DNA of 9,995 bases from positions 1-9,995 of the forward strand of contig JALUUA010000171.1 of NCBI GenBank assembly GCA_027021605.1, read 5' to 3'. A program made the position numbers and the translations under genes. Below, piece by piece: positions 1 to 6,328 of the stretch. A model generated the notes under the pieces. The model was not told where the DNA came from. It made no database searches and saw nothing but the letters and a program-made list of their open reading frames with translations. The first letter of the stretch is position 1, and every line of letters starts with the position of its first letter. Origin of the DNA: Candidatus Bipolaricaulota bacterium. GTDB taxonomy: Bacteria > Bipolaricaulota > Bipolaricaulia > RBG-16-55-9.

Positions 1-1
1 T

Positions 2-598
2 TCACCCCTCCGCCCTCTTCAGGAAATCCCGGATCAACCGCTCCCGTTCGTCCGGGGGCAGCCGGTATCGCTCCATCCCCAGGAGCCGCCGCTGGCGGGT
101 CACTTCGTACAAAAACAGGGCCACCGTGACGCTTAAATTGAGGCTGCGCACCATCCCGACCATGGGGATCGTCACCCGGCGGTCGGCCATCTCCACGGCC
201 TTGGGGGAGAGCCCCCGGTGCTCGTTCCCGAAGAGCAGCGCGATCTTTGGGTTTTCAAAGCGGGCCTCGTAGATCGACTCCGCCTCCGGGTCCACCACCG
301 TGGCGATCAGCTCGTAGCCCTCCCGCTTGAGGTCGTTCAAGCACGCTTCCGTAGAGCGATAGACGCAGAAGTCGAGCCACTTGTTCGCCGAGGCGGACGT
401 GGCTTTCCCCTCCTGCTTGGGGTTAAAGGGCTCCTCCTGTTCGAAGATGAGGCAGACCCGCTGAAAGCCAAAAGCCTCCACGGAGCGGAACGAGGCCGCG
501 GCGTTGTGGGGATCGTAGACGTCCTCCAACACGACAACGCCCTGCTGGCGCTTCGAGACGACCTGGTGGACGCGCTGCCTGCGGGCTTCCGTGACCAT
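2..598 (-). CDS. trmH: tRNA (guanosine-18-2'-O)-methyltransferase, TrmH/SpoU family
   Basis: A SPOUT-class enzyme that transfers a methyl group from S-adenosylmethionine to the 2'-OH of G18 in the tRNA D-loop; cytoplasmic. The 198-residue protein has all three SpoU motifs. Motif 1 (about 25-44, with PHN at 30-32) contains the catalytic-type Arg38. Motif 2 (about 119-131) reads LLFGNEHRGLS. Motif 3 (about 144-164) reads IPMVGMVRSLNLSV and forms the trefoil knot and SAM pocket. The N-terminal EARR helix and the C-terminal basic tail (about 180-196) are the tRNA-binding extensions of true TrmH rather than TrmL or RlmB, and length fits the family. The frame is complete, with its TGA at the window edge. 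It is the last visible gene of the mutS-led minus-strand block, 66 nt after the HD gene, with only a weak purine-rich SD (AAGAG). Family is sure; G18 specificity is inferred from resemblance to Thermus TrmH. Confidence 0.9.
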   Translation of the reverse strand: MVTEARRQRVHQVVSKRQQGVVVLEDVYDPHNAAASFRSVEAFGFQRVCLIFEQEEPFNPKQEGKATSASANKWLDFCVYRSTEACLNDLKREGYELIATVVDPEAESIYEARFENPKIALLFGNEHRGLSPKAVEMADRRVTIPMVGMVRSLNLSVTVALFLYEVTRQRRLLGMERYRLPPDERERLIRDFLKRAEG

Positions 599-601
599 TG
601 T

Positions 602-692
602 GGCTCTTGTTGTTCTCCGGGAACGTCTACACGGCCTTCGGTAGCGGCATCGGAGGTCCCGGCATTACGGCTCTTGTTGTTGTCCCGGGAAC
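602..692. repeat. Short imperfect direct repeat spanning the end of the HD gene
   Basis: Positions 602-624 and 669-692 are near-identical (23 and 24 nt, differing by one indel and one substitution next to each other), with unit starts 67 nt apart. The second copy encodes the last residues of the HD protein (FPGQQQEP) and nearly reaches its stop. The first lies in the intergenic gap just upstream of trmH. It looks like a small local duplication; no transposon hallmark is visible. Confidence 0.6.
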
Positions 693-1234
693 CACCAGCC
701 GTCGGAGTCCGTCTCCAGAATCACGCGGGCCAGGCGCCGGGCCGTCTCGGTCTTAAGGCGGGTAAGCACGTAGGGAACCCACTTTTCGGCCTTCTTGTTG
801 CCCAGGTCGAGCTGCTCCTTCAGGGAGAGCAAAAGCTCGAGCTGGTCCGCGTCGCGGGCGATTTGCGCCTCCCGGGTGCCCTGGGCCTCGAACTCCTCGA
901 CGAGCCCTTTTACCTCCGAGCCGAAGGGCAGGCCCCGGGTTTGGTCCTCCAGGGCACGGGCCCCGTCGGCCGTCGTGTAGCGCTTGGAGACGTTGTTTAA
1001 GTCCGAGGTGCGGGTCTCGGGGAGGTCGTGGAAGAGGCAGAGCTTCAGCACCCTTCCGACGTCGGCGCCCTCTAGGGTTGCCAGGACGTACCCCAGCACC
1101 GCGGTGCGATGGACGTGCTCGGCGATCGACTGGTCGCCGCTCCCCAGGAACGCGAACCCCGTCCGGGGGAGCTTGGCCAGCATCCCCGCCTCGAAGAGAA
1201 AATCTGCGATGCGCTTGAGACTTTCAGCCCCCAT
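665..1234 (-). CDS. HD-domain phosphohydrolase, YfbR/HDDC2-like (probable 5'-deoxynucleotidase)
   Basis: A metal-dependent HD-superfamily hydrolase of 189 residues. Family members such as E. coli YfbR dephosphorylate deoxynucleoside 5'-monophosphates. Visible ligands are His40 (in SIAEHVHRTA), His69-Asp70 (in FHDLPE) and a C-terminal Asp in DADQLE (128-130). Glu73 sits where the family's catalytic acid lies. The order H...HD...D and the SIAEH start are typical of HDDC2/YfbR. The ATG is preceded by GGGGAGG with 3-nt spacing. It overlaps by 11 nt the out-of-frame C-terminal end of the broken toxin upstream, so the gene appears to have been coupled to that toxin before it decayed. The C-terminal tail (about 179-189) is encoded by one copy of a short repeat and is probably not part of the domain. 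Substrate is not determinable here; a nucleotide clean-up role beside mutS and trmH is only suggestive. Confidence 0.8.
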   Translation of the reverse strand: MGAESLKRIADFLFEAGMLAKLPRTGFAFLGSGDQSIAEHVHRTAVLGYVLATLEGADVGRVLKLCLFHDLPETRTSDLNNVSKRYTTADGARALEDQTRGLPFGSEVKGLVEEFEAQGTREAQIARDADQLELLLSLKEQLDLGNKKAEKWVPYVLTRLKTETARRLARVILETDSDGWWFPGQQQEP

Positions 1235-1371
1235 GTTCCTCCCCGGCTTCGCGAAGGACCCGCGCGTACAGCTCTTGCCTGACTCCTTCTGAATCAGAGC
1301 TTTTGGAGGATCTCCAGCTTTCCAATGACGGCTAAGTTCATGAGAGGGGATGTGTCGCTCACGACCTTCAC
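1224..1371 (-). pseudogene. Internally deleted DUF3368 PIN-domain toxin (VapC-like remnant)
   Basis: A GTG at 1371 overlaps the antitoxin stop (GTGA). It starts a 25-codon frame, MKVVSDTSPLMNLAVIGKLE and five more residues, ending at TGA 1294-1296. VSDTSPLxNLAxIGxLxxL is the hallmark start of DUF3368 PIN-like RNases, including the first catalytic Asp. In another frame, ending at TGA 1224-1226, the DNA encodes RQELYARVLREAGE plus a short tail, which resembles the family's C-terminal end (..LYxxVLxxAGE). About 110 central residues of a roughly 160-residue toxin are missing, with a frameshift at the join (about 1275-1296). The remaining acidic catalytic residues are gone, so the product must be inactive. 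The 4-nt overlap with the UPF0175 gene is the normal order for this module. Recognition of the N-terminus is strong; the C-terminal match is from memory of the family. Confidence 0.75.
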
Positions 1372-1613
1372 GATGCGTTCAGCTCTTCGAGCGCCTTGAG
1401 GTCCTTTTCCAGCCCTTCCTGACCGTAGTGAACGGGAACCCCGCGGCTGGCCAGCAGGTGTTGGAACCGCAGCCGGTCCATGCGCGCAAGGCGGGCAGCC
1501 TGCGCCAGCGTGAGCTTGCCCCTTTGAAAGAGCAGGAGGGCGATCTCTTGGCGCAGCTCCTCCTCCGTCATCTTGGCGATCTTTAAGATTTCATCCTCGA
1601 TGACCAGCCCCAT
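1368..1613 (-). CDS. UPF0175 family antitoxin-like protein
   Basis: An 81-residue protein of the UPF0175 family, small helix-turn-helix-like proteins usually encoded just before a DUF3368 PIN toxin and regarded as its antitoxin. Family features are the helical ELRQEIALLLFQRGKLTLAQAARLA segment (about 19-43), the following MDRLRFQHLLASRGVPVHY (about 45-63), and the acidic C-terminus (64-79) that normally contacts the toxin. The ATG has a clear GGAGGT SD 5 nt upstream and lies 28 nt after the mutS stop, so it is probably cotranscribed with mutS. The gene is intact although the toxin behind it is broken. It may survive as an orphan that represses DNA or neutralises a related toxin elsewhere, or it may simply not have decayed yet. 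Confidence 0.85.
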   Translation of the reverse strand: MGLVIEDEILKIAKMTEEELRQEIALLLFQRGKLTLAQAARLARMDRLRFQHLLASRGVPVHYGQEGLEKDLKALEELNAS

Positions 1614-1641
1614 GGGCCACCTCCGGCTCCGGTGTTGGATC

Positions 1642-4257
1642 TTACAGCTTCTCCTTGAGCTTGGCCAGCACGTTGAGCGCCTCGATAGGCGTCAGTCGCT
1701 CGACGTCGATCTTCTTGAGCTCCTCGATCACAGGATGGGGCTCGCCCCCGAAGAGCGCGGGCTGCACGATCACCCGGGGCTTTACGGGCTTCTTGCCCTC
1801 GATCGCCTCTAGGGGGTTGCCCTTTAAGATCCGGTGCAGGATCTCGCTGGCCCGCTCGATCACGGCTTGGGGCAGGCCCGCCAGCTTGGCCACGTGCACC
1901 CCGTAGCTCCCCTCGGCCGCCCCCCGCTCCACCCGGTGGAGGAAAATCACGTCGTCCCCGTGCTCGGCGACGAGCACGTGCATATTTACGACCCCGGGGA
2001 GCTTCTCGGCCAGGAGCGTCAGCTCGTGATAGTGCGTCGCAAACAGCGTCTTGGCCTTGATGTTCTTCACCAGATATTCGGCCACCGCCCAGGCGATCGC
2101 GACCCCGTCGAAGGTGCTCGTCCCCCGGCCCATCTCGTCTAAAATTACGAGACTGCGCTCGGTGGCGTGGTTGAGGATGTTGGCCGTCTCTATCATCTCG
2201 ACCATGAACGTCGAGTAGCCGAAGGCGAGCATGTCGCTGGCGCCCACCCTCGTGAAGATCCTGTCCACGATGGGCAGGACGGCCCGCCGGGCGGGCACGA
2301 ACGAGCCCATCTGGGCCATAAGACAGATCAGCGCGTTCTGCCTCAACCAAGTCGACTTCCCCGACATGTTGGGTCCGGTGAGCACCACCAGCGTCTCGTC
2401 CTCGGCGAGATGGAGATCGTTGGGCACGAAGGGCGACGCCCCCTGGATCGCCTCGATCACGGGATGGCGCCCCTCCTCGATGTGGATCTCGCGCTTGTCC
2501 GTGAACGCGGGCCGGGTGTAGCCCCGCTTCTTGGCCACCTCCGCCAGCGCCGCGTAGACGTCGACCTCGGCCAGGACGCGGGCGAGGGATTTCACGTCGT
2601 CCACGCGGGCCGCCACCCGGTCCCGCAGCCGACAGAAGAGCTCGTACTCCAGCTTCTGGGCCCGCTCCTGGGCCGCGAGGATCTTCTCCTCGTACTCCTT
2701 GAGCTCCGGGGTGATGTAGCGCTCGGCCTGGGTGAGCGTCTGCTTGCGGATGTAGTCGCTCGGGACGCGCTTGGTGTGCGTCTTGGTCACCTCAATGTAG
2801 TACCCGAAGACGGTGTTGTAGCCCACCTTGAGCGACGGGATCTGGGTGCGCTCGCGCTCCCGGGCCTCCAGCTCCAGGATCTTCTGCTTGTACTCGCGCT
2901 CTTGGGCCTTGAGCGCGTCGAGCTCGGGGAGGAACCCCTCGCGGAAGATGTTGCCCTCTTTCAAGGTGAGGGGCGCGTCCTCGCGCAGCGCCTGGAGCTC
3001 CTGGGCGATCTCCTCCAGCCGAAGCCCCTGCAGTCGGTCCACCAGTGCCCGCAGGCGCTCGGGGATTCTGCTTTCCCCTCGGCCCCCGCCGCCGAGGGAT
3101 TCGAGAAGCGCCCGGAGCCGCCCCTCGAGGAGGGGGAGCTGCCGAAGGGACTGCTGCAGCGAGAGCAGGTCCCGGGGCGTGGCGCGGCGGGCCCCCAGCT
3201 TCCCCGCCAGGCGCTCGACGTCGTAGACTTGCGCGAGGAGATCCCGCAGCTCGCGTCGGGCCAGCTCCTGTTCGTAGAGAAGCTCCACGACGTCGAGGCG
3301 CCGCTCGATCGCCCCCCGATCCAAGAGGGGGGCCAGGAGCCAGCGGCGCAGCAGCCTCTCGCCCATGCCCGTGACCGTCTCATTCAGGACGCTCAAGAGC
3401 GTGTGCCCCTCCCCGCCCGTGCGCAGCTCCTCCACCAGCTCTAAGTTGCGCTGGGTGAAGGGGTCGAGCTGGACGAACTCCGTGACGGCGTAGAAGGTAG
3501 GGGGGCTGAGGTGTTGCAGGCCCTCCCGCTGGGTCTCTCGGAGGTAGCGGAGAAGCCCCCCGGCGGCCCGGGCGGCGCACTCCGTGAGCCCCAGCCCTTC
3601 GAGCGAGAGGAGGCCGAAGTGCTCCTTGAGCGCCTCCCCCTGGAACTCCCCCCGGTCGCGGGAGGTGATCGCCAAACGCCCTTCCGGCTCGCTGAGAAGC
3701 TTTGGGATATCGGAGGCGGAGGCGGTAAGGCCCTCGGGAAGGACGAGCTCCGCCGGCCGCAGGCGGGCCAGCTCGTGCCTCGCCTCCTCCGGGGAGGGGA
3801 GTTCGGTGGCCCGGAACTCCCCCGTGGAGACGTCGGCGTAGGCGAGCCCCACTCGCCCCTTCCCGTCAGGGTAGACGGCGACGAGGTAGTTCCCCTTGCC
3901 CGGCTCCAGCACCTCCTCGTCGAGGACCGTTCCGGGGGTGACGATGCGCACCACGTCCCGCTCGACGAGGCCCTTGGCCTCGGAGGGGTCCTGGAGCTGG
4001 TCGCAGAGCGCGACCTTGTAGCCCTTTTTCAGGAGGCGGTGGATGTAGGCGCTCGCCTTCTTGATGGGCACCCCGGCCATGGGCGCCCCCTCGCGCTGCG
4101 TGAGCACCAAGTCGAGTTCGCGGGCGCACAGCTCCGCGTCCTCGTAGAACGTCTCGTAGAAGTCCCCCAGCTGAAAGAACAAGATCACGTCCCGATGGCG
4201 GGCCTTGATGTCGAAATACTGCCGCATCATCGGGGTGAGCCGTTTGGGCTTTGCCAT
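1642..4257 (-). CDS. mutS: DNA mismatch repair protein MutS
   Basis: The mismatch sensor of post-replicative repair; a dimeric ATPase that binds mispairs and small loops and recruits MutL. The 871 residues are full length. Domain I carries the mismatch-stacking Phe-x-Glu motif (F33-Y-E35 in GDFYETFYEDA). The connector, lever and clamp follow (about 125-600). The ATPase has Walker A GPNMSGKST (628-636), Walker B ILDEMGRGTSTFDG (705-718) and the ATHYHEL histidine switch (740-746). The GSYGVHVAKLAGLP dimer segment is at 783-796. The C-terminus (LTPIEALNVLAKLKEKL) resembles the usual MutS end. The segment usually reading GA(S/A)DDLxxGxSTF reads GASDMLAFGYSTF here (672-684), a mild divergence in an otherwise conserved loop. 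The start fits the family and has no SD but a promoter 9 nt upstream. No mutL is visible. Confidence 0.98.
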   Translation of the reverse strand: MAKPKRLTPMMRQYFDIKARHRDVILFFQLGDFYETFYEDAELCARELDLVLTQREGAPMAGVPIKKASAYIHRLLKKGYKVALCDQLQDPSEAKGLVERDVVRIVTPGTVLDEEVLEPGKGNYLVAVYPDGKGRVGLAYADVSTGEFRATELPSPEEARHELARLRPAELVLPEGLTASASDIPKLLSEPEGRLAITSRDRGEFQGEALKEHFGLLSLEGLGLTECAARAAGGLLRYLRETQREGLQHLSPPTFYAVTEFVQLDPFTQRNLELVEELRTGGEGHTLLSVLNETVTGMGERLLRRWLLAPLLDRGAIERRLDVVELLYEQELARRELRDLLAQVYDVERLAGKLGARRATPRDLLSLQQSLRQLPLLEGRLRALLESLGGGGRGESRIPERLRALVDRLQGLRLEEIAQELQALREDAPLTLKEGNIFREGFLPELDALKAQEREYKQKILELEARERERTQIPSLKVGYNTVFGYYIEVTKTHTKRVPSDYIRKQTLTQAERYITPELKEYEEKILAAQERAQKLEYELFCRLRDRVAARVDDVKSLARVLAEVDVYAALAEVAKKRGYTRPAFTDKREIHIEEGRHPVIEAIQGASPFVPNDLHLAEDETLVVLTGPNMSGKSTWLRQNALICLMAQMGSFVPARRAVLPIVDRIFTRVGASDMLAFGYSTFMVEMIETANILNHATERSLVILDEMGRGTSTFDGVAIAWAVAEYLVKNIKAKTLFATHYHELTLLAEKLPGVVNMHVLVAEHGDDVIFLHRVERGAAEGSYGVHVAKLAGLPQAVIERASEILHRILKGNPLEAIEGKKPVKPRVIVQPALFGGEPHPVIEELKKIDVERLTPIEALNVLAKLKEKL

Positions 4258-4266
4258 GGCCGTCCC

Positions 4267-4295
4267 ATGCTAGCGCCAGGGGCACTTCCGAGCAA
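4267..4295 (-). promoter_or_regulatory. Promoter of mutS, leaderless type
   Basis: Read on the minus strand: TTGCTC (4295-4290), a 17-nt spacer, TAGCAT (4272-4267), then 9 nt and the mutS ATG. Transcription starting 6-8 nt after the -10 box would leave an mRNA with almost no 5' leader. The absence of an SD before this ATG agrees with that. The spacing matches two other first genes in the window. No transcript data support it. Confidence 0.55.
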
Positions 4296-4316
4296 GCCCG
4301 GAAGTACCCTTGGCGC
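4273..4316. repeat. 17-18 bp inverted repeat overlapping the mutS promoter
   Basis: Arms 4273-4289 and 4300-4316 are inverted copies matching at 15 of 17 positions, with a 10-nt centre that can add one more G-C pair. The arm next to mutS fills exactly the spacer between the proposed -35 and -10 boxes, and the centre holds the -35 box. If the mutS transcript is leaderless the repeat is not in the mRNA, so it may act as a DNA operator or cruciform rather than an RNA hairpin. There is no T-tract, so it is not an intrinsic terminator. Confidence 0.7.
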
Positions 4317-4576
4317 GTACCCGGTTTGGACGAGAAGCCCCCCGAGGGAAAGCTCGTGGAAACGCTCGCCCTGACCCCCTACCTAACCGTCGATTGAGGA
4401 AACTTAATAGGCGCCGACGGCACGATCGGGTTCTACGTACTCGATAACGATGTGCTCCTGATCAACTCCTTCTTGTTCGGGGTGCTTGAGGAGCTTGTTG
4501 GAGGCATCTGTGGCGGCTGGCTGACTCTCTCGATTCAGGAATCCCTCGAATCGTCTTTGCCGGCCCTCGAGCGCCC
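4317..4576. other. Gap between mutS and the DUF5615 toxin, with an unassigned open stretch
   Basis: No recognisable gene. On the minus strand a frame of about 58 codons without ATG or GTG is open from about 4580 to TAA 4404-4406. It ends in a plausible-looking acidic sequence (EHIVIEYVEPDRAVGAY). The plus strand has its own open frame through the same DNA. Either could be a decayed gene fragment, but I cannot place either in a family. The segment could also hold the 3' end of the toxin transcript; no terminator hairpin with a T-run is visible. Confidence 0.3.
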
Positions 4577-4930
4577 TCAGACCCCCTTACGGATTCGCAA
4601 TCGTCCCCGCCGATAGACGGCGAACTTGCCGGGAAGCTTTGTCCCATGTCGCTCGAAGATTCGCCGCACCACTTCTACCTTTGTCCGGCTATCGGCCGCT
4701 TCCAGCCGGAGGAGGAGCACCCCGGCATGCCGCTTCCCGGAGCGGTGTACGAGCTCGCCGAAGTCCTTGTCCATGGTGAGGATCAAGCGATGCTCCCGAA
4801 CGGCCTGCTCTAGGATCTCCTCGTCCGGCAGGCGTGGATCGAGGTCCCGCACGGCGAGAACATCGTGACCTTGGGCCCGGAGCCAATCCTCGACCGCTTT
4901 GCCTACCCCGACGTCCGCCAAGAGCTTCAC
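4577..4930 (-). CDS. DUF5615 family PIN-like toxin
   Basis: A 117-residue PIN-like domain protein of the DUF5615 family, a probable RNase toxin usually paired with a DUF433 antitoxin. Family features in order are LLADVGV near the N-terminus (Asp6), GHDVLAVRDLDPRLPDEEIL (about 21-40, with an acidic cluster), LTMDKDFGELV (51-61, with Asp54 and Asp56 as candidate metal ligands), and AGVLLLRL (69-76). The start codon is GTG, chosen because it puts the first beta strand at residue 2 and has GGAGGAG 9 nt upstream. It lies 36 nt after the DUF433 gene in the same direction, the standard antitoxin-first order. No truncation is visible, so the pair may be active. The cellular target is unknown. Confidence 0.85.
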   Translation of the reverse strand: MKLLADVGVGKAVEDWLRAQGHDVLAVRDLDPRLPDEEILEQAVREHRLILTMDKDFGELVHRSGKRHAGVLLLRLEAADSRTKVEVVRRIFERHGTKLPGKFAVYRRGRLRIRKGV

Positions 4931-4966
4931 GTCTGCCGGCTCCTCCGCCTGCGGATCGCTTCACCT

Positions 4967-5212
4967 TCACTTGATTTCTACCGGGTACACTTCTTCCTCG
5001 GCGATCTGCTCCGCGGCGTAGGCCAGCACGGCTCGGATGTCCTCCGGCTCCAGTTCCGGGTAATCTCTCAGCAGATCTTCTTGGGGAACGCCGGCGGCCA
5101 AGGCTTTCAAGATCTGCTCCACGCTGATGCGCAGCCCCCGGATTGTCGGCTTGCCCCGTAAGACTTTGGGGTCCACGGTGATGCGCTTCAGCAGCTCGTT
5201 CGGATCCTTCAT
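4967..5212 (-). CDS. DUF433 family antitoxin
   Basis: An 81-residue DUF433 protein, a small winged-helix-like antitoxin family that accompanies DUF5615 PIN-like toxins. The signature is RITVDPKVLRGKPTIRGLRISV (about 10-31). The helical EQILKALAAGVPQEDLLRDYPELEPEDIRAVLAYAAE (32-68) follows, then an acidic tail that could bind the toxin. The frame is open to an upstream ATG at 5254, but that codon overlaps a perfect TATAAT box and would lie upstream of the transcript start. The ATG at 5212 is therefore chosen; it begins MKDPNELLKRITVDP and has GAGGG 11 nt upstream. The protein probably binds its own promoter, as is usual for such modules, but no clear operator was found. Confidence 0.85.
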   Translation of the reverse strand: MKDPNELLKRITVDPKVLRGKPTIRGLRISVEQILKALAAGVPQEDLLRDYPELEPEDIRAVLAYAAEQIAEEEVYPVEIK

Positions 5213-5252
5213 CGAGCATCGAGCCCTCGCTTTCCGAAGCAGGGTCTGATCC

Positions 5253-5258
5253 ATTATA
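5253..5258 (-). promoter_or_regulatory. -10 box of the DUF433-DUF5615 operon
   Basis: A perfect TATAAT on the minus strand, 40 nt before the proposed DUF433 ATG, giving a leader of about 33 nt. The -35 region at the right distance (GGGTTC/GGTTCC) is poor, which would be compatible with weak or activator-dependent expression, or with a chance match. Confidence 0.5.
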
Positions 5259-5524
5259 CACGGGCCTTGAGGAAGGAACCCATCTCATTTCAGCACCGGT
5301 TCAGCGAACCCGAACAGCCGAGGATAGGAATCGGAGTGCAACTCAGACCGATCTTGGGCTTGGAGCCAGCGAAGACCCGATGAGCCGCCCCTCCTGCGCC
5401 TTGGCCACCTACCGGGCGGAGGATGACCGCCACCCCTCCCAGGGTCGCGCCGCCGAGGAAGCTCAGCGAAGCCCCCTACCGTACCGTCTGGCTGGGGTAC
5501 ACGCCGGATTGGATTCCCCCTCCC
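5259..5524. other. Divergent intergenic stretch between the DUF433 gene and the dipeptidase gene
   Basis: No gene recognised. The plus frame upstream of the dipeptidase stays open from an ATG at 5423, but its 47 extra codons resemble no family extension and the promoter for the shorter form lies inside it. The minus strand is also open here, mainly as the antisense continuation of the dipeptidase frame. I see no tRNA, terminator or repeat. Confidence 0.35.
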
Positions 5525-5553
5525 TTGCAGAAGGCCCCCCGTAGCGCTAGAGT
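5525..5553 (+). promoter_or_regulatory. Promoter of the dipeptidase gene, leaderless type
   Basis: TTGCAG (5525-5530), a spacer of exactly 17 nt, and TAGAGT (5548-5553), followed 10 nt later by the ATG at 5564. No purine-rich SD precedes the ATG (the intervening bases are AGAGCCTCCT). The geometry matches the mutS and zinc-ribbon genes. Confidence 0.55.
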
Positions 5554-5563
5554 AGAGCCTCCT

Positions 5564-6328
5564 ATGGCTACCCAAACCCGAAGGCGTCGACGGAGGCGCT
5601 CCGTCGTCGAGCCGATTCGCGAGCTGGAGCGCATCCAGATCGTCGAGTGCGGCGAGCCGCTCGTCTCGCTCAAGGAGCGCTGCCCGGGGATCTTGTTGAC
5701 CGACGAGCCCGACCGCTCCGGCGGCCCCCGGCTCTTCTTCCTGCGCGAGACCGTCGCCCGGATGCTCAACGAGGCCCAGGCCCTCCTCCCCAAGGGCTTC
5801 CGCCTCAAGATCTGGAGCGCCTACCGCACCCTCGAGTACCAACGGCGCATCTACCAGGAGGTCTACGAGCGCTTCAAGGACGAGCACCCGGAGTGGCCGG
5901 AGAACATCCTGCGACGCCAGGTCAATCGCTTTGTGCACCCCCCGGACGCCAAGGCCCCGCCGGGCCACTGCACCGGAGGGGCCGTCGACCTCACGATCGT
6001 GGGACCCGACGGGGAGGAGCTGGACATGACCTCGCCCTACAGCGCCCAAGTGCCCGAGCGGATGCTCACCGCCGAGACCTTCAGCCCCAAGATCAGCCCC
6101 CAGGCCCGCAAGAACCGCGAGTTTCTGCTGCGCATCATGACGGAGGTGGGGTTTACGAACTACGCCGGCGAATGGTGGCACTTCTCGTATGGGGACAGCG
6201 GCTGGGCCTGGCGCCTGGGCCGAAAGACGGCGATCTACGGCCTGGCCGAGCCCACCCCCGAGATCCGGCGCATCCTGGAGCAGGGGCAGGCCGACGCCCC
6301 CTCCGCCCCGGCCGCTAGGAGCGCTTGA
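5564..6328 (+). CDS. D-alanyl-D-alanine dipeptidase, VanX/DdpX (M15D) family
   Basis: A zinc dipeptidase of the M15D family, which cleaves D-Ala-D-Ala. Cytoplasmic members recycle peptidoglycan dipeptide, and VanX itself removes the vancomycin target. The 254-residue protein shows Arg88 in WSAYR, the zinc motif HxxGxAxD (His135, Asp142 in GHCTGGAVD), ETFSP (171-175), and ExxH as EWWH (Glu203 catalytic base, His206 zinc ligand). All catalytic positions are therefore present. No signal peptide is seen; instead seven arginines lie at residues 6-12, an odd basic start. The ATG at 5564 is chosen over 5423 because a well-spaced promoter lies directly before it. No vanA, vanH or transporter genes are adjacent, so dipeptide recycling is more likely than glycopeptide resistance. 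Its end overlaps the convergent CsoR-like gene by 14 nt. Confidence 0.88.
   Translation: MATQTRRRRRRRSVVEPIRELERIQIVECGEPLVSLKERCPGILLTDEPDRSGGPRLFFLRETVARMLNEAQALLPKGFRLKIWSAYRTLEYQRRIYQEVYERFKDEHPEWPENILRRQVNRFVHPPDAKAPPGHCTGGAVDLTIVGPDGEELDMTSPYSAQVPERMLTAETFSPKISPQARKNREFLLRIMTEVGFTNYAGEWWHFSYGDSGWAWRLGRKTAIYGLAEPTPEIRRILEQGQADAPSAPAARSA

Noticed and set aside
2167..3444. Long plus-strand open frame of about 425 codons opposite mutS
   Set aside because: It lies wholly within mutS, has low-complexity composition typical of antisense frames, and has no recognisable domain.
5423..5563. Upstream extension of the dipeptidase by 47 codons
   Set aside because: The extension resembles no M15D feature, and a well-spaced promoter lies inside it just before the ATG at 5564.
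5285..6181. Long minus-strand open frame of about 298 codons opposite the dipeptidase gene
   Set aside because: It is antisense to a gene with all its catalytic motifs; the frame is a by-product of high GC at third positions.
5564..6328. Vancomycin-resistance cluster suggested by a VanX-like protein
   Set aside because: No vanA- or vanH-type ligase or dehydrogenase genes and no two-component system are adjacent; a cytoplasmic recycling dipeptidase is simpler.
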